9,629 nt of DNA from Caryophanales bacterium UBA6414 (GTDB lineage Bacteria > Bacillota_I > Bacilli_A > RF39 > UBA660): assembly GCA_002438545.1 (NCBI GenBank), contig DJPK01000043.1, positions 1 through 9,629 on the forward strand. The letters are read 5' to 3'. Shown here piece after piece: positions 1 to 7,427 of the stretch. The notes under the pieces were generated by a model, which was not told where the DNA came from, ran no database searches, and saw only the letters and a list, made by a program, of their open reading frames with translations. Numbering within the stretch: the first letter of the stretch is position 1; the number at the start of each line of letters is the position of its first letter. Made by a program: the position numbers and the translations under genes.

Positions 1-7
1 CTATGTC

Positions 8-1486
8 CTATCCAATCACGAATGGATCTGTCGAAGTTCCTGATCCACCTGTCATCCCTATCCCCGGTTGAAGTGAAACGGACGGACGAACCCCGACAGA
101 ATTGACGACGTAGTACCAATCGATACTGCCAGTAGAGTACAAGCCGTTCAAGAACGCAGCCGAGCTGACGAAGTAAAACGGAGACAAAGCCCAATAATAT
201 TGACCTGTATATAAGTAAAATGAACTATTTGATGTACCAAATACTCCCCCAGCATATGCCATTTCATCAGCAGTTATTAATCCAACTGGATATGTTAATG
301 CACCATTTCCATTACTTGTATCTACTGTAAACTTATCTTTTGTATTTTGACATTTTAATGTCGGTGTTTTATTCGCGTTCAATCTTGTATATGCTCCAAA
401 ATATAAATCTGAATCACTTGTTGTATAACTTCGATCATTACAAAATACTGTATCCTCTAATTGTGACGTATAGTCTGTCATATTATTCTGATACCAATCA
501 TCTATCTCAGCTTTTATTGTTGAATCATCAGTATATGTTGTATCATCAATACTACTTCCATACATATACCCAACATATTTTGCATTGTTATAATTTGAAT
601 TAAATGCTGAATCACCTATTGTAGAATTATCACCTGTATTATTACATTGTCCATTCGATGGTACTCCATCATAAATAAGTTTTACTCCACCGGTCTCAGT
701 GGTTCTTACTATTCTCCAACAATAATTAGCAAATATAACACGATTATCTACATTGCCACGATAATAGTATACAGGATTACCACTATCAGTATCAGTTGTC
801 ATATATATTCCATTAGTACTACTTGCTGCAGATGTTTGACTAAAATCTATAGTAGTTGTTGTATCAGCGGCATTTTTTATTGTTTCATATAAAGGAATAG
901 TTTTTACTGCTTCAGTTGTTAAATTAGGATTATTACTAGAAGTTCCTTTCATATTAACAGATATATTACCGCTAGTTATATTTTCCGTTTCTGATTCATC
1001 TAACCAGATATATAAATAATATGTTTTAGTATATGTACTACCTGACTTAGTTATATTATCATAATCATTTTTTACTATCCATATATCACTACCCTGTGTA
1101 GCATCTTTAAAGTTACCATTGGCAATTAAACCATCAGTACAACTAGTAGCACTTGTTGATAAAGCATATTTCATCGTAGTTCTTTTTAAACTATCCGATA
1201 AAACATCAACATTCATACCTATACTAAATGATACTTTACCACCGGAAGTATTCTTAGCACTTGCTACTATCTTTTTCTTAATTGCATATTCACTAGTACA
1301 TTTAGATGGGAATAATGTTACATTATCATTACCTCCACCATCAATAGTCATTGTTAAATTACCGGATTTAATTTGCGTAATATTAGTTGCTGTTGCACTT
1401 GTTGTCAAATAAGCAAATGTTCCACCCAACCCTAAAAATATTATTGATAAAATACCTAATGTTATATATAATTTTTTATTCTTCAT
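8..1486 (-). CDS. Secreted/membrane-anchored surface protein with SipW-type signal and a C-terminal domain ending in a putative DGR variable region
   Basis: A 492-residue protein, probably displayed on the cell surface; its ligand is unknown. Residues 1-35 form a Lys-rich start, a hydrophobic stretch (about 6-27) and a GGTFAYLT turn. This is the pattern of TasA/camelysin-type proteins processed by the SipW signal peptidase, and the following SGNLTMTID segment also fits that family. Residues about 40-185 look like a beta-rich domain. Residues about 240-480 form a second domain beginning near NYCWRIVRTT (254-263) and ending with GVRPSVSL (465-472) and DPFVIG. This resembles the DUF6273-like surface proteins of uncultured Firmicutes (recalled from memory, not searched). 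The start has GGGGAG at 1496-1501, nine bases upstream, and a good promoter at 1579-1607. Codons 437-476 differ strongly from the rest: GC-rich, adenine-poor and C-ending. The ORF is certain, the surface location likely, the domain name tentative. Confidence 0.8.
   Translation of the reverse strand: MKNKKLYITLGILSIIFLGLGGTFAYLTTSATATNITQIKSGNLTMTIDGGGNDNVTLFPSKCTSEYAIKKKIVASAKNTSGGKVSFSIGMNVDVLSDSLKRTTMKYALSTSATSCTDGLIANGNFKDATQGSDIWIVKNDYDNITKSGSTYTKTYYLYIWLDESETENITSGNISVNMKGTSSNNPNLTTEAVKTIPLYETIKNAADTTTTIDFSQTSAASSTNGIYMTTDTDSGNPVYYYRGNVDNRVIFANYCWRIVRTTETGGVKLIYDGVPSNGQCNNTGDNSTIGDSAFNSNYNNAKYVGYMYGSSIDDTTYTDDSTIKAEIDDWYQNNMTDYTSQLEDTVFCNDRSYTTSDSDLYFGAYTRLNANKTPTLKCQNTKDKFTVDTSNGNGALTYPVGLITADEMAYAGGVFGTSNSSFYLYTGQYYWALSPFYFVSSAAFLNGLYSTGSIDWYYVVNSVGVRPSVSLQPGIGMTGGSGTSTDPFVIG
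66..195 (-). other. Putative DGR variable region (VR) at the 3' end of the surface-protein gene
   Basis: Boundaries are approximate. It covers roughly residues 432-472 of the surface protein, from WALSP to GVRPSVSL. In codons 437-464, 23 of 28 codons end in C or T (15 of them in C), although the host gene prefers A/T third positions. Only 13 of 84 coding-strand bases are adenine. Positions 1-180 hold 91 G/C (51 %), against 18 of 60 in 181-240. Runs such as Asp-Trp-Tyr-Tyr (456-459) and Val-Asn-Ser-Val (461-464) sit between fixed residues. This is what adenine-specific mutagenesis of AAC/AAT codons in a template repeat gives. The GC-rich stretch encoding VGVRPSVSLQPG (about 66-97) would be the place for the initiation-of-mutagenic-homing sequence. 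No template repeat or reverse transcriptase is in the window, so the call rests on codon pattern and composition only. Confidence 0.6.
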
Positions 1487-1506
1487 AAACGTACGCTCCC
1501 CTTTAT

Positions 1507-1520
1507 AACAAACATTTGTT
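1507..1520. repeat. 14-bp perfect inverted repeat in the leader of the surface-protein gene
   Basis: AACAAA-CA-TTTGTT, with 6-bp arms and a 2-base centre, lies between the promoter and the ribosome binding site of the surface-protein gene. The two-base centre is too short for an RNA hairpin loop, so a dimeric repressor site is more natural than an attenuator. It could also be chance in AT-rich DNA. Confidence 0.3.
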
Positions 1521-1578
1521 TTATATAATCTTTACTTAGAAGAAATACTTTGTTTGTTTATTTTCTTACCTTAAACTA

Positions 1579-1607
1579 ATTCTAGCACATTTTATATTTT
1601 GACACAA
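1579..1607 (-). promoter_or_regulatory. Sigma-A type promoter of the surface-protein gene
   Basis: On the minus strand, TTGTGT (1607-1602) is followed by a 17-base spacer and TAGAAT (1584-1579). A TG one base before the -10 gives an extended -10 (TGCTAGAAT). Transcription would start near 1572, leaving a leader of about 85 bases before the ATG at 1486. The promoter sits directly after the stop codon of the HD-domain gene, so the surface protein is probably its own transcription unit. Confidence 0.65.
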
Positions 1608-1610
1608 CCC

Positions 1611-2614
1611 CTAATTTAATTTATTTATCCAAGGAGCATAACAATACTTATAACTATTATAATTATATAATTTATCATATATATCTTTATATATTTTATC
1701 TAGCCTAATATTCTTATCATTAACTCTAACTAATGGTATTACATACCTTCTCTTAGTATCAAAAGATATATAAAAAGTATTATTGGGTAGATTATTACTA
1801 TTAATTAAATATTTAATATTCTTAAAATGTTTCCAAGTATTAAAATTATTATCAAAGATATTACATATCTCACTTTCTTTCATAGTATATAAGTCTTCTA
1901 AGCTAATAAGTTTTCTATCTATTGCTAATTTAATTAATTCTGATATATACTTCATAACATATTTATCATTATTACTTTGAAACTCCGTCGCATACCTATA
2001 AACCATTTTAGAAAACTTATTAGCGACCTTAATATCTTTAAAACCTATTTCTAAATTATTATCTTCATTAGTTAGTAATATTAAATTATTATATACTTCT
2101 TTTATATCTTCAATAGTATTAGTCTTTAACCAAATATAACAACTATGTAATACTCCATCTAATCTATCAGTACATAATCTAGGTATTTTATTATCTAATA
2201 TCTTATATTTACTTAAATCTTTTATATCTTCTAGTGTTATATCATCTTCTTTTAAATAAGATAATAATTCTCGATCTTTAACTATTATATCTATAATTTC
2301 CTTTTCAGAAGACTCTTGCTTAAGATAATCTCCTAATACATAATCACACAATGAGCAAAACACGGTGTCCCTACATCATGTAGTAATGCTACTATTGTCT
2401 CTTTCTTATCATGAGTAAAATGCCATGTCATTAAAGAAACTACCATACTATGATCATATCTTGTATACATAAATAATGGACTATATAACTTCGTATAATC
2501 ACAACCACAAAACTGACTAACATACTTTAATCTATCTAATGTCTTAGTCTTTAAATATTTATCTATAAACATTGGATAATCATTATTAATAAATATATTT
2601 AAATAGTCTTTCAT
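1611..2614 (-). pseudogene. HD-domain phosphohydrolase, interrupted by a one-base frameshift
   Basis: Two adjoining frames make one HD-superfamily metal-dependent phosphohydrolase. The first frame starts at the second of two ATGs (2614), behind an AAAAGGTGAT ribosome binding site, and carries His55 (RYDHS), His79-Asp80 (ALLHDVGTP) and His88 (FAHC). It runs out of frame within a TGTGTG stretch near 2345-2350 and stops at 2333. The other frame then continues directly with DYVLGDYL and goes on to the DRLDGVL motif that supplies the last conserved Asp, ending at 1611. The expected reading across the join is FAHC-x-DYVLGDY, which needs one extra base. The N-terminal extension to 2665 is unlikely because it would run into the terminator. 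The full protein would be about 334 residues; related enzymes act on nucleotides or phosphate esters, but the substrate here is unknown. Both halves are otherwise intact, so the break is recent, a sequencing error, or (less likely) recoding. Confidence 0.8.
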
Positions 2615-2651
2615 CATATCACCTTTTAATAAATAACTATTCAAATAAATT

Positions 2652-2674
2652 AAAAAAAATCTCAATAATTGAGA
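2652..2674 (-). terminator. Rho-independent terminator after the ABC transporter operon
   Basis: On the minus strand, TCTCAA (2674-2669), loop TTA and TTGAGA (2665-2660) form a 6-bp stem, followed by eight T (2659-2652). It starts about 15 bases after the stop codon of the second ABC gene. On the plus strand the same stem is followed by five T (2676-2680), so it may work weakly in both directions. The HD-domain gene begins about 40 bases downstream, with no clear promoter in between. Confidence 0.8.
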
Positions 2675-2688
2675 CTTTTTCTATTACA

Positions 2689-5130
2689 TTAATCTACTTC
2701 TTTACCACTAAGTATTCTAGCTGGACTCTTTCTAATAGTATTAAATACCGGTATTAAACCTACTATAATATTAAATACATACATAATTACTATACATAGT
2801 ACCATAACATATACATTCATAACATAATTTCTACCTATATAATCAATATCACTAAGTACATGTAAACAATAACTCATAAATAATACTCCTGGAAGTGATG
2901 CTAAAGTACTAATAGCAAATGATTCAGAAATAAACATCTTATATATATCTAATTTCTTAACCCCTATAGCTCTATAAATACCTACTTCTTTAATTCTAGA
3001 TAAGAATGAAGATCTAGTCATTAAGATAATCTCTATTAAAGATATTCCTAACATAATACCTGCTACTATTAAACTAGCATTAACACTATCTTTCATACTA
3101 TCTATATAACTATTTCTATCACTTTGATATACATCAATAACTTTAACACCTATATCTTTAAAATTATTAATTAACTTATCTTTATCTTTAGTATATATAA
3201 TAATACCTTTACTATTCTCTATTAAATCATACTTCTTAGTATTACTACTAACAAAATAACTATTAATATCATCCTCTGATTTATAATATCCTACTACAAC
3301 TAACTTCTTACCATTAACTTTCTTATCAATCTCTTTATTTAATTTATATTCTTCTTGATAACTTTCATTAATAATAACTTCATAGTCTCCACTAGGTTCT
3401 CTTCCTTTAGTAATAACTATCTTATCACTATAACTATTATAACTATATATACTACTGTTATCTAACTCTTCACTAATAGCTACATTACTAACTCCAAATC
3501 CATAATCATAATCATATCCTACTTTACTATTAATAATTATATTATATAATTCATTTCTACTAGCATATATTGAAGGACTACCCATATCTACTATACCTAC
3601 TATTGTATATTCTTTATTAGTAAATACTTTACTATTAATCATTCTCTCTACTTCATAGTACCCAATCATTTCTAGTCCTTTAGTCTTATCATAAACCATC
3701 TTATCAATAACTATTTCATTATCATTCTCTGGATATCTACCATATATAATATCTTCACTACTAATCATCTCATTACTAGCAATTGATCCATTAATAACAA
3801 TATTACTATCTTTAGTTTGATAATACTCTTGATTACTAACTTTCATTCCTACCTTACTATCTCCCGGTAGCATATATATAATACCATCCATACCTTCATA
3901 ATTAAGATAATCTTCTACTTTAACTTTATTTCTCTCTATCTTTAAATAATTCTTATTAGTAACAATAAACTCACTATCATTAACTGTTAATAACCCCATA
4001 ATATTACTAACTGAATAAGTAACAAATAAAGCCGCTAAAAAGAATCCCCCTAATAATAATTTCTTAACAAAACTATATCCAAATACTTTCTTAAATCCAT
4101 GTTTAATAATACTACCAAGATTAAATATTGAACTATATTTAAGTTTTATATCTTTATTAATTATCTTATCAAAATCAAATGAATACTTCTCATATACACT
4201 CTTATCTAACTTCTTATAATGATCATTAACTATCTCAATAGAAGAACTACTATCTACTACCTCAATTCTACTATCATCATTACTCTTAATATATATATTC
4301 CCATTCTTAACAGCAATAACTAAGTTTAATTTCTTATCTTCATCATTATAATAATCAATATTAATATTATTATCACTATTTTTATAACTATATTTAAAAT
4401 CTTTTAAATATAAAGTATTATCTATTCTATAATCTATCTTATCATCATGTTTATTTATATAATCTTTAACAATTGTTCCATCAGTAATCTCTAATATTCT
4501 ACTAGCATAAAACTTAGCAATATCTACTTCATGAGTAACTAATATTACTAACTTATCTCTTGATATAGCTTTAATAATATTCATAATCTCAATCGTATTC
4601 TTACTATCTAAGTTTCCTGTTGGTTCATCCGCTAAAATAATATCCGGGTTTTTAACTAAGGCTCTCGCAATACCAACTCTTTGTCTTTCACCACCTGATA
4701 GCATTCCACAAGGTCGATAACGATAACGATACATTCCAACACGTTCTAATATATATTCAACACGTGTCTTTATCTCTTTCTTATCCTTAATGCCTATCAT
4801 CTTAAGAACCATAGCAACATTATCATAAACACTCATATCATCAATAAGTTTATAATCTTGAAATATATACCCTATATTTAAGTTTCTAATCTTATCTACC
4901 TTATAACTAAACTTACTAGTTATCTTCTTATCATTAATATATATTGACCCTTTATTAACTTTATCAAGACCTCCAATAGCGTTTAATAAAGTTGTCTTAC
5001 CACATCCTGAAGGTCCAAGTAAAGCTACAAGTCCTTTATCTGGAAGTTCTAAATTAGTATTATTAATAACATGTATTTGATTACGTCTACCCTTATTATA
5101 ATATTTATTAAGTCCTAATATCCTAATCAT
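2689..5130 (-). CDS. ABC transporter, fused ATP-binding and FtsX/MacB-type permease protein
   Basis: An 813-residue half-transporter. Residues 1-225 form the ATPase: Walker A GPSGCGKT (39-46), Q-loop Gln91, signature LSGGE (144-148), Walker B IILADE (164-169) and switch His200, all intact. Residues about 225-350 are a long polar linker. TM1 lies near 356-380, a large extracellular domain near 381-685, then TM2 (686-706), TM3 (736-760) and TM4 (772-797). The cytoplasmic loop after TM2 (KEVGIYRAIG) and the C-terminal SPARIL are typical of FtsX/MacB permeases. Such proteins usually do not carry substrates through a channel: they use ATP to drive changes in their extracellular domains, for export of peptides or lipids or for extraction from the membrane. 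Its start overlaps the upstream gene's stop (TAATG), and a GGGAGGA site 7-8 bases upstream supports the ATG at 5130. It likely pairs with the upstream half-transporter; the substrate cannot be read from sequence. Confidence 0.92.
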   Translation of the reverse strand: MIRILGLNKYYNKGRRNQIHVINNTNLELPDKGLVALLGPSGCGKTTLLNAIGGLDKVNKGSIYINDKKITSKFSYKVDKIRNLNIGYIFQDYKLIDDMSVYDNVAMVLKMIGIKDKKEIKTRVEYILERVGMYRYRYRPCGMLSGGERQRVGIARALVKNPDIILADEPTGNLDSKNTIEIMNIIKAISRDKLVILVTHEVDIAKFYASRILEITDGTIVKDYINKHDDKIDYRIDNTLYLKDFKYSYKNSDNNINIDYYNDEDKKLNLVIAVKNGNIYIKSNDDSRIEVVDSSSSIEIVNDHYKKLDKSVYEKYSFDFDKIINKDIKLKYSSIFNLGSIIKHGFKKVFGYSFVKKLLLGGFFLAALFVTYSVSNIMGLLTVNDSEFIVTNKNYLKIERNKVKVEDYLNYEGMDGIIYMLPGDSKVGMKVSNQEYYQTKDSNIVINGSIASNEMISSEDIIYGRYPENDNEIVIDKMVYDKTKGLEMIGYYEVERMINSKVFTNKEYTIVGIVDMGSPSIYASRNELYNIIINSKVGYDYDYGFGVSNVAISEELDNSSIYSYNSYSDKIVITKGREPSGDYEVIINESYQEEYKLNKEIDKKVNGKKLVVVGYYKSEDDINSYFVSSNTKKYDLIENSKGIIIYTKDKDKLINNFKDIGVKVIDVYQSDRNSYIDSMKDSVNASLIVAGIMLGISLIEIILMTRSSFLSRIKEVGIYRAIGVKKLDIYKMFISESFAISTLASLPGVLFMSYCLHVLSDIDYIGRNYVMNVYVMVLCIVIMYVFNIIVGLIPVFNTIRKSPARILSGKEVD

Positions 5131-7337
5131 TATACTTCCTCCCTATAACTCTTCATAGCACTCTTCTTAAATAACTTACTAGAAAATCTAGTAGATATTA
5201 AATAAGACATTCCAATAAGTATGATATACATAAGAACATAATCTCTTATCTTTAAGTATTTCATAACATTACTAATTAAATTAATATTAACAACTTTATA
5301 CTTAACAAATAAACTAATAACTATATAACATAAATAAGAGAGTGTTGCATCAAATAATAGCTCTACATCCGTAATCTTCTTTATCTGATGATAATTACCA
5401 CCTAATATTCTTAACGTAGAATAATAAGTATTTCTAGACTTTAATATTAACTTAATAACAAAATATGATATAAAGAATAGTGCCACTACCATAACAATAA
5501 CTACTACTAGTTTAACTATCTTAAATACTTTAACTATATCAGAACCCTCACTACTAAAAGTCTTTCTTATCTGTAAAGTCTTATATCCCATATCATCTAA
5601 TTTATTACTAACACTATCTATATTATCTACTTTATCTACATATACTGAAGCCTGATAACTATCTTTATCAAATAATCTATTATATTCAGCATCATTAATA
5701 TAAATAGTACCATATCCTATATTATCTTTATCCATACCAAGTAAATTACTAACATTCTTTTGATTATATACATTACATATCTTTAAATTAATCTCATCAT
5801 AATAATATAAATTATTAACCATTATCTTTAAATCTTTATTCTTACAATTATAATCTTTACAAGTATAACTAATATCCTCTACTACATAAGCACAACCACT
5901 ACCAACACTACTACTAGGTCTTACTGAAAAATTATCTCCAATATAGTTATAACTCTTATAATTCTTACCATTAATATTTAATACAACATCACTATATTCA
6001 CGATTAACTATTCCCATATACTTATTTAATAGTGCAGAATTGCCATATATCTTATTATTATCATTATCTGTATAAACTACTCCAACTACTTTTATCTTCA
6101 TACCATTAGTATCTCCCTCATAAAAGTAATCTTTCTCTAATGCTTCCTCTACACGATCACTAAATATATAATCATAACTATATGTCTCATATACTACTTC
6201 ATTATCCGCTTCTGGCATTCTACCATGAACTAACTTCTTATCAAGCATTGCTATATCATTTAAACTACCATTTAAATAAAACTCTCCATTATCATTCTGA
6301 AACCATATTGAAGTATCTACTAAAATATCACTCTTAACAATATTACTTACATGCTCTAGCTTACTAATATTATCAAAGTCTCCATTACTAATTGCACTCT
6401 TATCATTCTTTTTAATAACTATCCTTGTATCACTAGTATCACTAAAATAATAATTAATACCATTCTTACCCTCTTCATACTCACTCTTCTTAAGTGAACC
6501 ATACTCAGTTAATAAACTAGTAGCAATAAATAAAAATACAATAAATAATAACACAAACTTCGGTATAATATTAAAAGCATTTCTAAGTCCTAATCTAATA
6601 ATATTATATAATCCAATATTCTTACATTCAGGTACTTCTACCTTCTCTTCTTTAGGAGTCTCTTTTACTTTCTTATCACTAACTATCTTACCATCATGCA
6701 TTCTAACTATTCTTGTAGCGACATCTTCAACTTGCTCAAAGTTATGCGTAACTATAATTACTAATTTATCTTGTGATATATCTTTAAGTAATTTAATAAT
6801 ACTTTTAGCAGACTTACTATCCAAATTACCTGTTGGTTCATCACACACAATAATTGGTGTTTCTTTAGCTAGTGCTCTCGCAATAGCCACTCTTTGTTTT
6901 TGACCACCGGATAATTTAGCAGTCTTAGTATTCTTATATTTAGTAAGTCCTACTTTATCGATAATATCAAGTACTTTCTTCTTAACTTCTTTTCTCTTAT
7001 AACCATTAAGTAGCATAACTAACTCAATATTTTGATATACTGTATAACTGTTAACTAAATTAAAGTTCTGAAAAATATTAGATACATATTTCTTACGATA
7101 TTCTTCAAAATCACTCTCTCGATAATGACTTGTCTCCTCACCATTAATATACATTTCCCCTTCTTCATAACTATCAAGTCCGGATATTACATTAAGAAGA
7201 GTACTCTTACCACTACCTGACTCACCTACTATTGCTACAAACTCTTGTAAATCAAATTCAATACTAACTTTATTAAATCCGGAAGCAATAACTCCCTTAT
7301 TATAATAAAACTTAGATACGTTTTTAAGTTTTAACAT
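5130..7337 (-). CDS. ABC transporter, fused ATP-binding and FtsX/MacB-type permease protein (first gene of the pair)
   Basis: A 735-residue half-transporter with the same architecture as the downstream gene but clearly diverged from it. The ATPase has Walker A GESGSGKS (38-45), Q-loop Gln90, signature LSGGQ (142-146), Walker B IIVCDE (162-167) and His198, so both nucleotide sites of a heterodimer could be active. A short charged linker (about 222-240) leads to TM1 (259-278), an extracellular domain (about 280-605), then TM2 (609-632), TM3 (660-678) and TM4 (700-716). The domain contains HGRMPEADNE, matching YGRYPENDNE in the partner; this GR.P..DNE pattern is common in MacB-like domains. It also has four cysteines (482, 493, 498, 521) in its distal part. 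The C-terminus KKSAMKSYREEV replaces the SPARIL motif. The start has GGAGG at 7344-7348, six bases upstream, and an extended -10 just before. It is first in a two-gene operon next to a membrane-bound regulator. Confidence 0.92.
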   Translation of the reverse strand: MLKLKNVSKFYYNKGVIASGFNKVSIEFDLQEFVAIVGESGSGKSTLLNVISGLDSYEEGEMYINGEETSHYRESDFEEYRKKYVSNIFQNFNLVNSYTVYQNIELVMLLNGYKRKEVKKKVLDIIDKVGLTKYKNTKTAKLSGGQKQRVAIARALAKETPIIVCDEPTGNLDSKSAKSIIKLLKDISQDKLVIIVTHNFEQVEDVATRIVRMHDGKIVSDKKVKETPKEEKVEVPECKNIGLYNIIRLGLRNAFNIIPKFVLLFIVFLFIATSLLTEYGSLKKSEYEEGKNGINYYFSDTSDTRIVIKKNDKSAISNGDFDNISKLEHVSNIVKSDILVDTSIWFQNDNGEFYLNGSLNDIAMLDKKLVHGRMPEADNEVVYETYSYDYIFSDRVEEALEKDYFYEGDTNGMKIKVVGVVYTDNDNNKIYGNSALLNKYMGIVNREYSDVVLNINGKNYKSYNYIGDNFSVRPSSSVGSGCAYVVEDISYTCKDYNCKNKDLKIMVNNLYYYDEINLKICNVYNQKNVSNLLGMDKDNIGYGTIYINDAEYNRLFDKDSYQASVYVDKVDNIDSVSNKLDDMGYKTLQIRKTFSSEGSDIVKVFKIVKLVVVIVMVVALFFISYFVIKLILKSRNTYYSTLRILGGNYHQIKKITDVELLFDATLSYLCYIVISLFVKYKVVNINLISNVMKYLKIRDYVLMYIILIGMSYLISTRFSSKLFKKSAMKSYREEV
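5137..5143 (-). promoter_or_regulatory. Ribosome binding site for the second ABC gene, inside the end of the first
   Basis: GGGAGGA on the minus strand lies within the last codons of the upstream gene, about six bases before the ATG of the downstream gene, which overlaps the stop codon as TAATG. A strong site plus overlap suggests coupled translation and near-equal amounts of the two half-transporters. Confidence 0.75.
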
Positions 7338-7363
7338 TTTATTCCTCCATTACTCTTTAATAC

Positions 7364-7369
7364 ATTATA
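7364..7369 (-). promoter_or_regulatory. -10 element of the ABC operon promoter
   Basis: TATAAT preceded directly by TGA (extended -10). No good -35 is seen 16-18 bases upstream (TTTTAT at best), which suggests a promoter relying on the extended -10 or on an activator. The start point would be near 7357, giving a leader of about 20 bases. The 90-base gap between the regulator stop (7428) and the ABC start (7337) therefore holds a promoter, so the exporter can be expressed apart from the regulator. Confidence 0.6.
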
Positions 7370-7398
7370 TCACATAGCATCATCATATAAAACTAAAC

Positions 7399-7406
7399 TA
7401 CCTAAC
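7399..7406. promoter_or_regulatory. Candidate regulator half-site upstream of the ABC promoter
   Basis: TACCTAAC (plus strand) lies about 30 bases upstream of the ABC -10. The same 8-mer occurs in the promoter of the XRE gene (8167-8174), where it is part of an imperfect palindrome. A position upstream of the -35 would suit activation. This is inference from one short shared word. Confidence 0.25.
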
Positions 7407-7427
7407 TTTACACTATTTATCTTCTTT

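Noticed and set aside
1..180. GC-rich edge as a contaminating or misassembled fragment
   Set aside because: The reading frame passes through the boundary without a break and ends in a plausible GVRPSVSL...DPFVIG tail, so a mutated cassette explains it better. Misassembly cannot be fully excluded without reads.
340..1412. Plus-strand open frames at 340-603, 647-892 and 1119-1412
   Set aside because: They are shadows of the surface-protein gene: low-complexity Tyr/Ile/Ser-rich translations with no ribosome binding sites.
1783..1980. Plus-strand frame of 65 codons inside the HD gene, and a similar one at 8620-8841 inside the pentapeptide gene
   Set aside because: Both lie entirely or mostly within well-supported minus-strand genes and show no start signals.
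1611..2363. Separate 250-residue gene starting at GTG 2363
   Set aside because: The GTG lies inside the coding region of the upstream HD frame, has no ribosome binding site, and the protein lacks the HD motifs that the other frame supplies. It is the 3' half of one broken gene.
2615..2665. N-terminal extension of the HD gene to the ATG at 2665
   Set aside because: This start falls inside the terminator stem and has no ribosome binding site, while AAAAGGTGAT stands at the proper distance before the ATG at 2614.
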